From the NCBI RefSeq assembly GCF_001723305.1, contig NZ_LPWF01000023.1, positions 115,001 through 179,000 of the forward strand: 64,000 nt of DNA. Direction: 5' to 3'. Position numbers and translations under genes: made by a program. The notes under the pieces were generated by a model. That model searched no databases, was not told where the DNA came from, and was given only the letters and a program-made list of their open reading frames with translations. Positions 39,880 through 51,479 of this stretch are shown one piece after another; position 1 is the first letter of the stretch; each line of letters begins with the position of its first letter. The DNA is from Methyloceanibacter superfactus. Lineage in GTDB: Bacteria; Pseudomonadota; Alphaproteobacteria; Rhizobiales; Methyloligellaceae.

Positions 39880-40869
39880 ATGACACTTGAAGCGGCTCAG
39901 AACGGCGCACGCTTGCCGGACATGACAGTGTCCGCGCGCCAGGTCTTCGGCATCGACTCCGATTTCGAGGTGCCGGCTTACTCACAGCCCGACGAGCACG
40001 TTCCCGACATCGACCCCGATTACCTCTTCAACAAGGAGGTGACGCTCGCCATTCTCGCCGGCTTCAAGCACAACCGCCGCGTGATGGTCCAGGGCTACCA
40101 TGGCACCGGCAAGTCGACCCATATCGAGCAGGTCGCGGCACGGCTCAACTGGCCATGCATGCGCATCAATCTCGACAGCCATGTGAGCCGCATCGACCTT
40201 GTCGGCAAGGACGCCATCGTCATCAAGGACGGCATGCAGGTGACCGAGTTCCGCGAGGGCATCCTGCCTTACGCGCTCCAGTCCAACACCGCCTTGTGCT
40301 TCGACGAGTACGATGCCGGCCGCCCCGACGTGATGTTCGTCATCCAGCGGGTGCTGGAAGTCTCCGGCAAGCTCACCCTGCTCGACCAGTCCAAGGTCAT
40401 CAAGCCGCACCCCGCTTTCCGCCTGTTCGCCACCACGAACACGATCGGTCTCGGCGACACGAGCGGCCTCTATCACGGCACCCAGCAGATCAATCAGGGT
40501 CAGATGGACCGCTGGTCCATCGTCGTCACCCTCAACTATCTGCCCCATGACGACGAGGTGGACATCGTTCTCGCCAAGGCCAAAGCCTGGAACACCGAGG
40601 AAGGGCGAAAGACCGTGTCGAACATGGTCCGTCTCGCCGAGCTGACGCGCAACGCTTTCATCAACGGCGACCTGTCGACGGTGATGAGCCCGCGCACGGT
40701 GATCACCTGGGCCGAGAACGCCGAGATCTTCGGCGACGTGGGCACCGCCTTCGAGCTGTCCTTCCTCAACAAATGCGACGAGTTGGAGCGCGGCCAGATC
40801 GCCGAGTTCTATCAGCGCTGCTTCGGTGAGGATCTGCCGCAATCGACGGCCAACGTGGCCTTGAGCTAG
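39880..40869 (+). CDS. cobS: Cobaltochelatase subunit CobS
   Basis: 329 residues from the ATG at 39880. It is the AAA+ ATPase subunit that, with CobT and CobN, inserts cobalt into hydrogenobyrinic acid diamide in aerobic cobalamin synthesis. Walker A is [18 protein letters not shown], Walker [21 protein letters not shown], followed by [18 protein letters not shown]. cobT follows four bases later. CobN is not in the window; in related genomes it usually lies elsewhere. Confidence 0.97.
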   Translation: MTLEAAQNGARLPDMTVSARQVFGIDSDFEVPAYSQPDEHVPDIDPDYLFNKEVTLAILAGFKHNRRVMVQGYHGTGKSTHIEQVAARLNWPCMRINLDSHVSRIDLVGKDAIVIKDGMQVTEFREGILPYALQSNTALCFDEYDAGRPDVMFVIQRVLEVSGKLTLLDQSKVIKPHPAFRLFATTNTIGLGDTSGLYHGTQQINQGQMDRWSIVVTLNYLPHDDEVDIVLAKAKAWNTEEGRKTVSNMVRLAELTRNAFINGDLSTVMSPRTVITWAENAEIFGDVGTAFELSFLNKCDELERGQIAEFYQRCFGEDLPQSTANVALS

Positions 40870-40873
40870 TCCC

Positions 40874-42772
40874 ATGACGGCGACCAAGCGGAAAGAGGCG
40901 CCCCTCGATCCGTTCAAGCGCGCGCTGACGCTGACCCCGCTCCATCGCCGCCGACGGATCGTCGAGGTGGTCTTCACCAGCGAGCCACCGGGCCTCGCCG
41001 GCAAGACCGCCCGCGTGCCCGAGCCCTCGCGCGTTCCCACCAAGGACGAGATCGCCGTGATCCGCGGCCACGCGGACGCGGCCGCCCTCGCCGTGGCCTG
41101 CCACGACGACGGCCTGCACCCGGCGCTGGCGCCGTCGGGCGGCGATGCCCGCGCCGTGTTCGAGGCCATCGAGCAGGCGCGCGTCGAGGCGATCGGCGCC
41201 AAGCGTATGGAAGGCGTGGCCGCCAATCTCAATGCCCGCATGGAAAACCGCTATGCGCGGAGCCGCGTGACGCCGGAGACCGAACGGTCCGAGGCGCCGC
41301 TGTCCGATGCGCTGGCGCTTCTGGTGCGCGAGCGGCTGACCGGCCTCGCGCCGCCGGCCAAGGCGCGTGCTCTCGTCAATCTGTGGCGCCCCTGGATCGA
41401 GGAACGCGCCCGCACCCTGCTTGATCGCATGCCGGAGACACTGCTCGATCAGGACGCGTTTGGCCGGCTGGCACGCGATCTCCTCGCCGCCCTCAATCTC
41501 GCCGATCAGCTCGACCAGGGCGACGAGCAGAGCGAGTCCGACCAGAACGGGGAATCCGATCCGGACGCGTCCGACGATCAGGACGAGAACGCCGAAAGCC
41601 AGGACCGGGCCGAACTCGCCTCGGAATCCCGGGCCGAGCAGGACGACGCCAGCGACGAGACCCTGGACGACCAGGAGGACGGCGCCACCGATCAACTCGA
41701 CCGCGACAGCGAATCGGCCGATCTACCGCGCCGCTCCGAACCGTGGCGGCCCAACACCTCCGTCCTCGATGACCCGGAGGCCTTCGGCTACAAGGTCTTC
41801 ACCCGCGCCTATGACGAGATCGTCGCCGCCGAGGATCTGTGCGACCAGGACGAGCTCGACCGCTTGCGTGCCTTTCTCGACAAGCAGCTGCAAGCGCTGC
41901 ATGGGGCCGTCTCCCGCCTCGCCAACCGCTTGCAGCGGAGATTGCTGGCCCAGCAGAACCGCGGCTGGGACTTCGACCTCGACGAAGGGACCATCGACGC
42001 CGCCAGGCTCGCCCGCGTCGTCGTCGATCCCATGCATCCCCTGATGTTCAAGCAGGAACGCGAAACCCAGTTCCGCGACACCGTGGTCACGCTCGTGCTC
42101 GACAATTCCGGCTCCATGCGCGGCCGGCCCATCATGGTGGCCGCCTGCTGTGCCGACATCCTGGCGCGGACCCTTGAGCGTTGCGGCGTGAAGGTCGAGA
42201 TCCTCGGATTCACCACCCGCGCCTGGAAGGGCGGCCATTCGCGGGAGGCTTGGTTGAACGCCATGAAGCCGCCTTTGCCCGGGCGCCTCAACGACCTGCG
42301 CCACATCATCTACAAGTCGGCCGACATGCCGTGGCGGCGCGCCCGGCGCAATCTCGGCCTGATGATGCGCGAGGGATTGCTGAAGGAGAATATCGACGGC
42401 GAGGCGCTGGCCTGGGCGCATCAGCGCCTGCTGGCGCGGCCGGAGCAGCGGCGCATCCTGATGATGATCTCGGACGGCGCCCCGGTCGACGATTCCACCC
42501 TGTCGGTCAACTCCGGCTCCTATCTGGAGCGCCATCTGCGCCAGGTGATCGAGGAGATCGAGACCCGCTCGCCGGTCGAGCTGCTGGCCATCGGCATCGG
42601 CCACGATGTCACCCGCTACTACCGGCGCGCCGTCACCGTCACCGATGCCGAGGAACTCGCCGGCGTGATGACCGAGAAGTTGGCCGAGCTGTTCGATGAG
42701 GAGCACGCGAGGCGGCAACTCCACCGGTCCACCCCGTCGATGGTCCGCGCCAAGCGGCGGAAGCTGCACTAG
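40874..42772 (+). CDS. cobT: Cobaltochelatase subunit CobT
   Basis: 632 residues. Partner of CobS in the cobaltochelatase. Central residues 215-295 are a very acidic Asp/Glu/Gln-rich linker typical of this subunit. The C-terminus is a von Willebrand A domain with an intact metal site [13 protein letters not shown] (D-x-S-x-S) and later [19 protein letters not shown]. The stop is immediately followed by the GTG of the next gene, so it is co-transcribed with the phytase/esterase-like gene. Confidence 0.97.
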   Translation: MTATKRKEAPLDPFKRALTLTPLHRRRRIVEVVFTSEPPGLAGKTARVPEPSRVPTKDEIAVIRGHADAAALAVACHDDGLHPALAPSGGDARAVFEAIEQARVEAIGAKRMEGVAANLNARMENRYARSRVTPETERSEAPLSDALALLVRERLTGLAPPAKARALVNLWRPWIEERARTLLDRMPETLLDQDAFGRLARDLLAALNLADQLDQGDEQSESDQNGESDPDASDDQDENAESQDRAELASESRAEQDDASDETLDDQEDGATDQLDRDSESADLPRRSEPWRPNTSVLDDPEAFGYKVFTRAYDEIVAAEDLCDQDELDRLRAFLDKQLQALHGAVSRLANRLQRRLLAQQNRGWDFDLDEGTIDAARLARVVVDPMHPLMFKQERETQFRDTVVTLVLDNSGSMRGRPIMVAACCADILARTLERCGVKVEILGFTTRAWKGGHSREAWLNAMKPPLPGRLNDLRHIIYKSADMPWRRARRNLGLMMREGLLKENIDGEALAWAHQRLLARPEQRRILMMISDGAPVDDSTLSVNSGSYLERHLRQVIEEIETRSPVELLAIGIGHDVTRYYRRAVTVTDAEELAGVMTEKLAELFDEEHARRQLHRSTPSMVRAKRRKLH

Positions 42773-43876
42773 GTGCATCGCCCGCGACGCAAGAGGTTGC
42801 TCGTCCCGGCGCTGGCCGGACTTGCGGCGATCTCGATCTTCGGGCTGGGTGCCCTCCTCGTCGCCCCGGCGCTCGCCGACAAGCCGGCGGACGCGCTGAC
42901 CGCGCCGATCACCACCCCCGTCACCGCCATCCCCATCACCTTCGACCGCGACGAGCCCGAGCGCACGGCCTTCGGCAAGCTCGTGTTCCGGGGCGGGCTC
43001 AACCTGTTCGGCAAGTCGCGCCATTTCGGCGGCTTCTCGGGTATCGCGTTGGATGCCTCGGGAACGACGCTGCTGGCGGTCTCCGACGCCGGCACGTGGA
43101 TGCGCGCCAAACTCGACTATGACGGCCGCAAGCTGAAGGCGCTTCAGAACGTGGTGCTCGGCCCGATCCTCGGCCATGACGGCAAACCGCTGAAGACCGA
43201 TGCCGAACGCGATTCCGAGGGCCTGGCGCTCGCCACCGGCGACACACGCCAGGGGGCCGCCTTCGTCTCCTTCGAGCGCGAGCAGCGCATCATGCGCTAT
43301 CCGTTCACCGCTACCCGCTTCGGCCCGCCCGACCGTGCCGTTCCCTTGCCGAAGGAGTCGAAGCGCATGAGCGCCAATCGCGGCATCGAGGCCGTGGCCC
43401 TGATCCGGGCCGGGCGGCTGAAGGGGACGATCGTCGCCTTCTCCGAGCGCCTGACCGACCGGGCCGGCAATCTCAAGGGCTGGCTCATCGGCGGACGCGG
43501 AGCCGACACCATCACCTTACGGCGCCTTGGCGGCTTCGACATCACCGACGCGGCTGGCCTGCCGGATGGGGGGATCGTTCTGCTCGAGCGCCGCTTCCGC
43601 TACAGCGAGGGCGTCAAGATGCGCATAAGGCGGATCGCCGCCACCGAGCTCAAGCCCGGCGCACTGATCGAGGGCGAGACCCTGCTCGAGGCCCACGACA
43701 ATCTCAACATCGACAATATGGAAGCGATCACGGCAACCCGGTCGGCCGCCGGCGAGACCATCCTGACGCTCATGTCGGACGATAATTTCAGCCCGCTTCA
43801 GCGCTCGCTGATCATGCAATTCGCGCTGCCCGCGGACAAGCGCGTGGCCGCCGAGCCACGCCGCTCCGCGAACTGA
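42773..43876 (+). CDS. Exported esterase-like / phytase-like protein
   Basis: 367 residues, starting with a GTG directly abutting the cobT stop. Signal peptide at about residues 9-36 (LVPALAGLAAISIFGLGALL, APALA). The rest is a beta-propeller-like domain typical of the family called esterase-like activity of phytase: GGFSGIALDASGTTLLAVSDAGTWM, RDSEGLALATGD, NRGIEAVALIRAG and EAITATRSAAGETILTLMSDDN. Enzymatic activity is not shown for this group. Conserved next to cobT in Hyphomicrobiales. Confidence 0.85.
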   Translation: MHRPRRKRLLVPALAGLAAISIFGLGALLVAPALADKPADALTAPITTPVTAIPITFDRDEPERTAFGKLVFRGGLNLFGKSRHFGGFSGIALDASGTTLLAVSDAGTWMRAKLDYDGRKLKALQNVVLGPILGHDGKPLKTDAERDSEGLALATGDTRQGAAFVSFEREQRIMRYPFTATRFGPPDRAVPLPKESKRMSANRGIEAVALIRAGRLKGTIVAFSERLTDRAGNLKGWLIGGRGADTITLRRLGGFDITDAAGLPDGGIVLLERRFRYSEGVKMRIRRIAATELKPGALIEGETLLEAHDNLNIDNMEAITATRSAAGETILTLMSDDNFSPLQRSLIMQFALPADKRVAAEPRRSAN

Positions 43877-43902
43877 CGTCTTCGAATTGGAGCCGGAAAG
43901 CC

Positions 43903-44202
43903 TTAGGAGGCGGCGGCTTGCGCCTCATGCGCCTTGGCAACCTGGCGCTTAAGACGCCGGGCCTTCAAGGACAGCTCGTCGTCGCCAGCCTTGAGCAGAT
44001 AGGCGTCAAGGCCGCCGCGATGCTCGACCGAGCGCAGCGCATTGGCGGAGATGGTGAGCCGGACGTGCTTCTTGAGCGCATCGCTCTGCAGCGTCACGTT
44101 GCACAGATTCGGCAGAAAACGGCGCCTTGTCCTGCGTTTGGCATGGCTCACATTGTTCCCGGTGAGCACGGCCTTGCCGGACAGCTCGCAGCGACGGGCC
44201 AT
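43903..44202 (-). CDS. rpmB: Ribosomal protein bL28
   Basis: 99 residues from the ATG at 44202 ([20 protein letters not shown]). Structural protein of the large ribosomal subunit. The N-terminus, [25 protein letters not shown], is the conserved bL28 core. A longer in-frame start at 44274 would add a segment foreign to the family and is rejected. A good promoter lies 75-110 bases upstream. Confidence 0.97.
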   Translation of the reverse strand: MARRCELSGKAVLTGNNVSHAKRRTRRRFLPNLCNVTLQSDALKKHVRLTISANALRSVEHRGGLDAYLLKAGDDELSLKARRLKRQVAKAHEAQAAAS

Positions 44203-44282
44203 AGTCCTTGTCCTTCTTCGTATCTCTATGAAAGCCGGTTGCGGCTCGTGACTATCCACAAGCGCGGCAGCCATTTGCCGGA

Positions 44283-44311
44283 GATATACGGGGATGGCCC
44301 TATTCGGTCAA
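44283..44311 (-). promoter_or_regulatory. rpmB promoter
   Basis: On the minus strand TTGACC (44311-44306), a 17-base spacer, and TATATC (44288-44283), predicting a start near 44276 and a leader of about 75 bases. Directly upstream are two exact copies of TAGGCGGT (44334-44327 and 44322-44315), 12 bases apart. Confidence 0.65.
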
Positions 44312-44426
44312 GGCACCGCCTAGATTACCGCCTATGTTGCCGGAATTGACGAATCCGCGAAATACCTGGACATTCGCGGACCCCGGGGCTTTCTCGCGGG
44401 TTGACGTCTTCTAGGGGCCGGGACGG

Positions 44427-45292
44427 ATGTGGGCAGCACGACATGGCTTGAGCCTTTTGGCTGTCGCTGGCTTGACCTTGGGTCTCGGCGGCACCTTCGA
44501 GGACGAGCGCGCCCATGCCGAGTCGGCCCCTGCCTCCGCCCGCATCGTCGCCATCTACCGGGTCGATCTCGGCAGCTTCAACCTGGGCGATTTTCGGGTC
44601 ACCACCACCTTCCGCGGCGACGGCTACGAGATGCGCGGCGAAGGCCGCTTCTCCATTCTCGAGGGCCTGGTCTATGACTGGCGCGGGTCCTCGGCCAGCG
44701 CCGGCCGGGTGACGCCCGATGGCCCCGAGCCGTCTATGTACGCCCTGAACTATACGGACGGCGGCAAGCGGGGCGAGCAGCTGCGCATGACGTTCGACGA
44801 CGGCGCCGTGCGGAACATCTCCATCCAGCCGCGCACGCGCGCCCTCCCCGGCACCATTCCGGTGACGCGCGAGCAGCTCGAAGGCGTGCTCGATCCCTTG
44901 AGCGGCGCCTTCCTCACCGCCCGCTCGGCAATCCCAACGGCGACCTCAGCGTCTGCAACCAGATGCTGCCGGTGTTCGATGGCAAGCAGCGCTTCGATCT
45001 CGTGCTCAAGCCGAAGAAGGCGGTGCGGGTGCAGAACCGCTCGGCCACCGCCTATTCGGGACCGGCGGTGATCTGCCGGGTGAAGTTCATCCCCATCGCC
45101 GGCTACAAGGCGAACGATCCCGGGATCAAGTTCATGGCGCAGAGCAACGAGATCGAGGTTTGGCTGATCCCCGTCAGCAGGACCAACATGTATGTGCCCT
45201 ATCGGATCGTCCTGCCGACGCCGGTGGGCTATGGTACGGCCGTAGTCACGTCGATCCAGGTCGCCGGCTCGAAACGCGCGAGCGCCGACTGA
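44427..45292 (+). CDS. DUF3108 exported protein, one frameshift
   Basis: About 288 residues after repair. Signal peptide SLLAVAGLTLGLGGTFEDER, then the DUF3108 pattern: ARIVAIYRVDLGSFNLGDF, GDGYEMRGEGRFSILEGLVYDW, and late VCNQMLPVFDGKQRFDLVL, IEVWLIPVSRTNMYVPYRIV. The break near 44935 lacks one G (TCGGCAATCCC to TCGGGCAATCCC), giving ARSGNPNGDLSVCNQ. Members are periplasmic beta-rich proteins of unknown role, probably in the envelope. Divergent from rpmB. Confidence 0.9.
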
Positions 45293-45637
45293 GCGGAACC
45301 TCCGAGGCGCCCTCCCGAAAGCACCAAGTGTTAACGCGAAAGCCCCAAAACCCAACATGTCGTAGGGAACGGATGACGAAAATTTACGCTCCCCTGATTC
45401 GACCACGCTCCGTTCCCGTTGTGACCCCGAAAAGCTAGAGGCCCGACGCGCAGCAAAATCGAGATGTAGGTTCGAGCCCGATCACGCGAGGGTCGCCGCC
45501 GGAGCAGGGCCGAGGCGCGACGGTTGTGCCATTTTGGGGCAGGAACGAAAACGGACTCGGCAGAGTCAGCGATTCGGACGAGATTCGTTCTGCCCCCGTT
45601 CCTGTCCGGACGAGAGTCACGTAAAGAACACCATAAG
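45293..45637. other. Intergenic stretch before the helicase gene
   Basis: No gene is supported. It holds a 9-bp inverted repeat, GGGAACGGA (45365-45373) and TCCGTTCCC (45409-45417), 35 bases apart, which may be the end of the DUF3108 transcript or a regulatory fold. Two copies of CGGACGAGA (45575-45583 and 45607-45615) lie just upstream of the helicase start. Confidence 0.45.
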
Positions 45638-48600
45638 ATGAGCCGGTCCTTTTCCCCGCAATCCACAGGTCTCGCCAAAGGCCGCGGCGTCACCGCCGTG
45701 CTTGGGCCCACCAACACGGGCAAGACCCACCTCGCCATCGAGCGCATGCTCGCCCATGACGTCGGCGTCATCGGCCTGCCCCTGCGCCTGTTGGCGCGCG
45801 AGTCTACGACAAGGTGGTGGCCCGCGCCGGCGTCGGCCAGGTCGCGCTCATAACCGGCGAGGAGAAGATCAAGCCGCCGGGCGCGCGCTTCTATGTGTGC
45901 ACGGTCGAGGCCATGCCCCAGGAACTCGAGGCGGACTTCGTCGCCGTCGACGAGATCCAGCTCGCCGCGGACGCCGAGCGCGGCCACGTGTTCACCAACC
46001 GCCTGTTTCACGCACGCGGCCTCAACGAGACGCTGCTGCTCGGCGCGGCGACCATGCGCGATGCCATTCGCGAGCTGCTTCCCGGCGCCAATCTCGTGTC
46101 GCGCCCGCGCCTGTCTCACCTCTCCTATGCCGGCGAGAAGAAGATCACCCGCCTGCCCCGCCGCTCGGCCATCGTCGCCTTCTCGGTCAACGACGTTTAC
46201 GCCATCGCCGAGCTGGTGCGCCGTCAGCGCGGCGGCGCCGCGGTGGTGCTCGGCGCGCTCAGCCCGCGCACGCGCAACGCCCAGGTCGAGCTCTATCAGA
46301 ACGGCGACGTGGATTTTCTGGTGGCGACCGACGCCATTGGCATGGGGCTAAACCTCGATCTCGACCATGTGGCTTTCGCCGGCATCCGCAAATTCGACGG
46401 CCACAACCATCGCAACCTGACCCCGGCGGAGATCGGCCAGATCGCCGGCCGCGCCGGCCGCCATATGAATGACGGCACCTTCGGCGTCACCGGCCAGGTG
46501 CCGCCCTTCGAGGCCGAGCTGATCGAGCGGCTGGAGAACCACAATTTCGATCAGGTCGGCGTGCTGCAGTGGCGCAGCCGCAAGCTCGATTTCACCTCGA
46601 TCGACGCGCTGAAGGAGAGCTTGCGCGAGATGCCGGACCACCGGCGCCTCACCCGCTCCCGCATGGTCGACGACGTGATCGCGCTCGAGAACGTGACCCG
46701 CGACGAGGCCGTGCTCGATGCGGCCCGGGGACCGGCGGCGGTGGGCCTCCTATGGGAGATGTGCCAAATCCCCGACTATCGCCGGGTGTCGCCGGCAAAT
46801 CATGCCGAGCTCGCCGCCACGCTCTACCGCTTCGTCATGAGCGAGGAGGGCAAGATTCCGGAGGACTGGTTCGCCAATCAGGTCGCCCAATCCGACCGCA
46901 CCGACGGCGACCTCGATACCCTGTCGAACCGCCTCGCCCAAATTCGCACCTGGACATTCGTGTCCCATCGCGCCCAATGGCTGCACGATCCCGAGCATTG
47001 GCAAGACCGGACGCGGGCGATTGAGGACACATTGTCCGACGCCCTTCATGAACGCCTGACACAACGTTTCGTTGACCGCCGCACCAGCGTCCTCATGCGG
47101 CGACTACGCGATAAGGAGGAGATGATGGCCGAGATCAGTTCTGACGGTCAGATTCTTGTCGAGAATCATTATGTCGGCCGCCTCGACGGCTTCCGCTTCA
47201 CGCCCGATGGGGCAAGCGATGGCATCGACGGCAAGGCGGCGCGCCACGCGGCCACGCAAGTGCTCGCCACCGAGCTCGCCACGCGGGCCGCAGCACTTGC
47301 CGCCGCGCCCGACGCCGCCATCACGTTGTCGCCCGGCGGGCGGATCATCTGGCAGGCGTCCGAGATCGGGAAGCTTGAGCGCGGCGAGACCGCGCTGAAG
47401 CCCCGCTTCCAGATCTTCTCCGACGAGCATCTCGCCCCCGCCGACTTGGAGCGGATCGAGACCCGCCTGCAAGGCTGGCTCGCCGCGCATCTCGAGGAGC
47501 GGCTGAAGCCGCTGGTGGCCTTGAGCGAAGCCCCGGACCTCTCCGGTCTGTCGCGCGGGCTTGCCTTCCGCCTGACCGAGAATCTCGGCGTGCTCCGCCG
47601 CGATACGGCCTCCGCCGAGATCAAGGCGCTCGACCAGACGCGCGCGGCCAATTGCGCAAATACGGCGTCCGCTTCGGCGCCTTCAATCTCTACTTCCCCG
47701 CCCTGCTCAAACCGGCGGCGGCGGAGTTGCTGTTGCTGCTGTGGGCGCTGCACGACGGCCAAGCCCACGGCGTCGACCCAGACAACCTCCCGGCGCGCCC
47801 GCAACAGGGCCTCACCTCGGTCCCCGCCGACCCGGCCCTGCCCGAGCCCTATTGGCGCACCGCCGGCTTCCATGTGGCCGCACCCGCGCCGTGCGCATCG
47901 ACATGCTGGAGCGGCTGTCCGATCTGATCCGCACGCGTGTCACTTGGCGGCCGACGAAGAACGAGGGGAACGAAGCCACCGCCGCGGCGGAAGCCGCGGC
48001 CGAAGGCGACTCCCCGACGGAAGCCGCCGCGCCCGCGCAAGACGCAGCCCTCAACAAGCCGGACGGCGCCTCAGACAACCCGGCGCCCGTGCCATCTGGC
48101 GCCACCGGCGACGGGGGCTTCCGGGTCGTGCCGGAGCTCATGTCCATGGTCGGCTGTTCGGGCGATGAGTTCGCCTCGATCCTGCGCGCGCTCGGCTTCC
48201 GGCTGGAACGGCGCAAGCTCGAGGCCGGCAACGGCGCCGGCGAGGCGGCCGTCTCCGAGCCAGCGCCGCAAGAGGCCGCAGAGCCCGAGCAGACCGCGAA
48301 GGCCGAAGTGGTGGCTTCGTCTGAAGACGCTCCCGCGAGCGCCCAGCCGGCCGAACCGGCCTTTGATGAGATTTGGCGTCCCGGCAGGCGCAAGGAGCCC
48401 CATCGCCCACCCCGTGCCGCGGCCAAGTCGCCGCGGGGCGACCGGGCCAGAGAGGGCGCCAAGGACCGCACGAAGGACCGCCCCAAGGGCGCCCAGCGCC
48501 CACCGCGCCGGGGTCACGGTCAGGGCAAGGGCCGCGACCATGCCGAAGCGCAGCGCCAGGCCGAGCAGCGCCAAGCCAAGCGCGAGCGCGCCGCCGCCGC

Positions 48601-48679
48601 CATGGAGAACTCGCCCTTCGCCGCCCTCAAGGAGCTGCGGGCGACCCTTGTCGCGCGCGACCGGTCCGAGACCAGCTGA
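45638..48679 (+). CDS. SUV3-like RNA/DNA helicase, three frameshifts
   Basis: About 1014 residues after repair. Walker A is VLGPTNTGKTHLAIERM, the GPTN[ST]GKT form of SUV3 helicases. After a break near 45808 (missing G, GAGTCTAC to GAGGTCTAC) come YVCTVEAMP, FVAVDEIQLAADAERGHVFT, ATDAIGMGLNLDLDHVAF and EIGQIAGRAGRHMNDGTFG. Breaks near 47652 (GCGGCCAATTG) and 47881 (GTGGCCGCACC) each lack one base; the end is a low-complexity basic tail. SUV3 relatives in mitochondria unwind RNA for degradation; in Alphaproteobacteria the role is unclear. The S4 gene follows 12 bases later. Confidence 0.9.
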
Positions 48680-48691
48680 CGCTCGCCTCTC

Positions 48692-49048
48692 ATGCTTGAG
48701 CAGCGGCTCGACAAATGGCTCTGGTGCGCCAGGCTCACGAAGACCCGCACCGGCGCCGCACGCCTGATCGCCGAGGGCAAGGTCCGGATCAACGGCGACC
48801 GCGTGCTCAAGCCGAGCCGACTGGTTCATGGCGGCGACGTGGTGACGGCGACCCATGGGGGACGGCTGTCGGTTGTGCGCGTGGCCGATTTCACCGAGCG
48901 CCGCGGCCCGGCGAGCCTGGCACAGACACTCTATGACGACCTCACGCCGGCGGACGCGCCGGAGCCCGACAAGGCTTCACGAACCGGCAAGCGGCCGACC
49001 AAGCGTGATCGCCGCCGCCTGGACGCCTTTCTCGGCGGCGACAGCTAA
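48692..49048 (+). CDS. S4 RNA-binding protein, Hsp15-like
   Basis: 118 residues. The S4 domain fills residues 3-65: EQRLDKWLWCARLTKTRTGA and ARLIAEGKVRINGDRV, as in heat-shock protein 15 (HslR), which binds the large ribosomal subunit with stalled nascent chains. The C-terminus is basic (TGKRPTKRDRRRLDAFLGG). Same strand as the helicase. The stop overlaps the end of the GGDEF-EAL gene on the other strand once that gene's frameshift is repaired. Confidence 0.93.
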   Translation: MLEQRLDKWLWCARLTKTRTGAARLIAEGKVRINGDRVLKPSRLVHGGDVVTATHGGRLSVVRVADFTERRGPASLAQTLYDDLTPADAPEPDKASRTGKRPTKRDRRRLDAFLGGDS

Positions 49049-51479
49049 ACCTCGTCACGCCGCCGAGGTGAATTGGGCTTCGCCGGGGCCGGTGCGATCC
49101 GTCCTTCGCGGAGGATCGCGGTGGCATCGCGGCCGTCACCGGCCGGCTGAAATAATAGCCTTGGGCCTGCTCGCAACCGGCGCCGATCAGAAAGCGCATC
49201 TGCGCTTCGGTCTCGACACCCTCGGCGATCACGTCGAGACCGAGCTCGTGCGCGAGCCGGATGGCGGCCCTGACCACCGCGGCGTTGCGATAGTCGACGG
49301 TGACGCGGAACACGAACTCCTGCGCCAGCTTCAGCCGGTTGACCGGATAGGTGGTCAGATATTTGAGCGACGAGTAGCCGGTGCCGAAATCGTCGATGGC
49401 GATCCTCGTCCCCAGCCGGCGCAAATTCTCCAGCGTGTTGCTGTGCCGCTGGGTAACCTCCATGAGCACCGACTCGGTGAGCTCCAGCTCAACGTCATTC
49501 GGATTGACGTTCCATCTCACCAGGCTCGCCTCGACTTCACGCTCGAGCTCGGCCCCGCTCTTGAGTTGAATGCCGGAAACATTGACCGCGAGCACTTCCG
49601 GCGCCACCCCCTCGGCGTGCCACGCCTTCATCTGCCGGCACGCCTCGTCGAACACCCAATTTCCGAGCGGCAAAATGGCGCCTGTCCGTTCGGCGATCGG
49701 CACGAACGAGGCGGGCGTCAGCAACCCCCTTGTCTTGTGGTTCCAGCGCACCAACGCCTCAAGACCCGTCACGCGGCCCGTGGCCAGCTCCACCTGCGGC
49801 TGGTAATAGAGTTCGAGCTCCCCTTCATCCAGCGCCGTTCGCAGTTCGTCGGCCACCCGCACGCGTTCGTGCACCTGCTGGTCGAGATTCTCGCTATGAA
49901 AGCGGAAGCAGTTGCGCCCTTCATCCTTGGCGCCATAAAGCGCCAGATCGGCTTGAACCATCATCGCGTCCGGTCCGGAGACCTCCCGCGAGAACATCGC
50001 GATGCCGATACTCGAGGTGACGGAGATCTTGTGGTCGTCGATCATGAAGGGTTCGGCAAGCACCTCGCCGATCCGCGCCGCCAATGTGCCGGCCTCCGTC
50101 GGCTCGCTCACATTCCCGGTCAGGACCGCGAATTCGTCACCGCCGAAGCGCGCCACCAGGTCGTCTTCCCGCACGACGGCCTTCAGCCGTTCGACGATGG
50201 CCATCAACAGCTTGTCACCCATGGCATGACCGAGCGTATCGTTCACGTCCTTGAAATCGTCGATGTCGAGATAGAGCACCGCAAAGGGCGGAGCGCCACG
50301 CAAGCTCGCCGCGAAGGCCATGGTCAGACGCTTCATGAAGGCCCGGCGGTTCGCCAGCGTCGTCAGAATATCGGTCTGGGCGAGCTGGAGGATCCTTTGG
50401 TTGGCGCGCTCGAGCCGCAATGCGTCGCGCAAGCTTGCCCACATATAGGCCAGCACGGCGGCGAACACCAAAGCGACCAGAGCTGCGGCGAACCAAGACC
50501 GATAGAAATTGATCAGCCCCGCTTTCGTCGGCACGGCGAACAGATCCCAATGCACATCGCCGACAGAAATTGGTCTTGACCAGTGGGGCAGGCCTTCGAC
50601 TTGCGCCTTGGTCACGGGCGGGACGGACAGATGGGGCACGGAAGCGACTTCACGCGCATAGACGGGCATGGTGTTGCCCTCAGCGTTCGCCGAATAGAGA
50701 TAGAGGTCAACGCTCTGGGGCAGCTCAACCTCGTCAATGATGCGATTGATCAGCGGCTTGGTGCGAAAGGAAGCGGCGACCACGCCGAGAAGATCTTGGC
50801 GCCGACTCTGTAGTGGGCTGCCTCTGTAGACCGGCAGCGCAACGAAGAAGCCGCGCGCCTCGCCGCCCCCGCGCCGGAGCGTGACGTTCTGGGCCGTCGC
50901 CATGCCGCCGTCGGCCAAAGCACGCTGAATAGCGTCGCGGCGCGAAGGCTCCGAATAGAGGTCGAGGCCGATCAGAGACGATGCCTCGGGACCCGTCGCG
51001 AACAACACCGGGAAATATTCGGGCCGCTGCGCTTCGGGCCGGATAGGACCGGTCAATGTCCAACGCGCGATTGTGAAGTCCGTCAGTCCGCGTCCTCTCT
51101 GTGCCCGCTCGAATGCCGACCGCTCCTGGCCGGTCACAAGGGGGCTCCAGGTGACTTGCATCAGGGAGTCGTGACCGTGGCTGTCGATGACGCGACTCGT
51201 GAAGAGGATGAACTCCTCGGCGTCGACAGTCTTGGAAGCGTCGTAGAAGGCGCGCACCGCGAAGATGTCGCCGACATAGTGGTCAAACCCGTTTTGCAGA
51301 ACCGTCGCATAGTCGCCGGCGACGTCGTTGAACTTCGCCTTGGCGAGCCGCTTCTCCCACACCGACACGGCGACCCAGGCGGCCACGGCCAGTGCCAAGC
51401 CAAGCATCCCGACGGCGAGCAATGGCCAGACATGCGTCATCTGCTGACGCTTGCCGCTCACCTCGGTCAGGTCGTGCAT
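49045..51479 (-). CDS. CHASE-GGDEF-EAL membrane protein, one frameshift near the end
   Basis: About 811 residues after repair. N-terminal membrane helix (VGMLGLALAVAAWVAVSVW), a periplasmic CHASE sensor (about residues 50-280), a second helix (WFAAALVALVFAAVLAYMWA), a GGDEF domain with an intact RFGGDEFAVL motif and an R-x-x-D inhibition site (REDD) five residues upstream, and an EAL domain (GLEALVRWN, AIDDFGTGYSSLKYL). It may both make and degrade cyclic di-GMP; both motifs are complete. The break near 49127 lacks one G (GACGGCCGCGATG); repair gives TAGDATAILREGRIAP and a stop at 49045. The raw frame instead runs on to 48942 inside the S4 gene. The insertion between S4 and fdxA is unusual for this locus. 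Confidence 0.94.
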
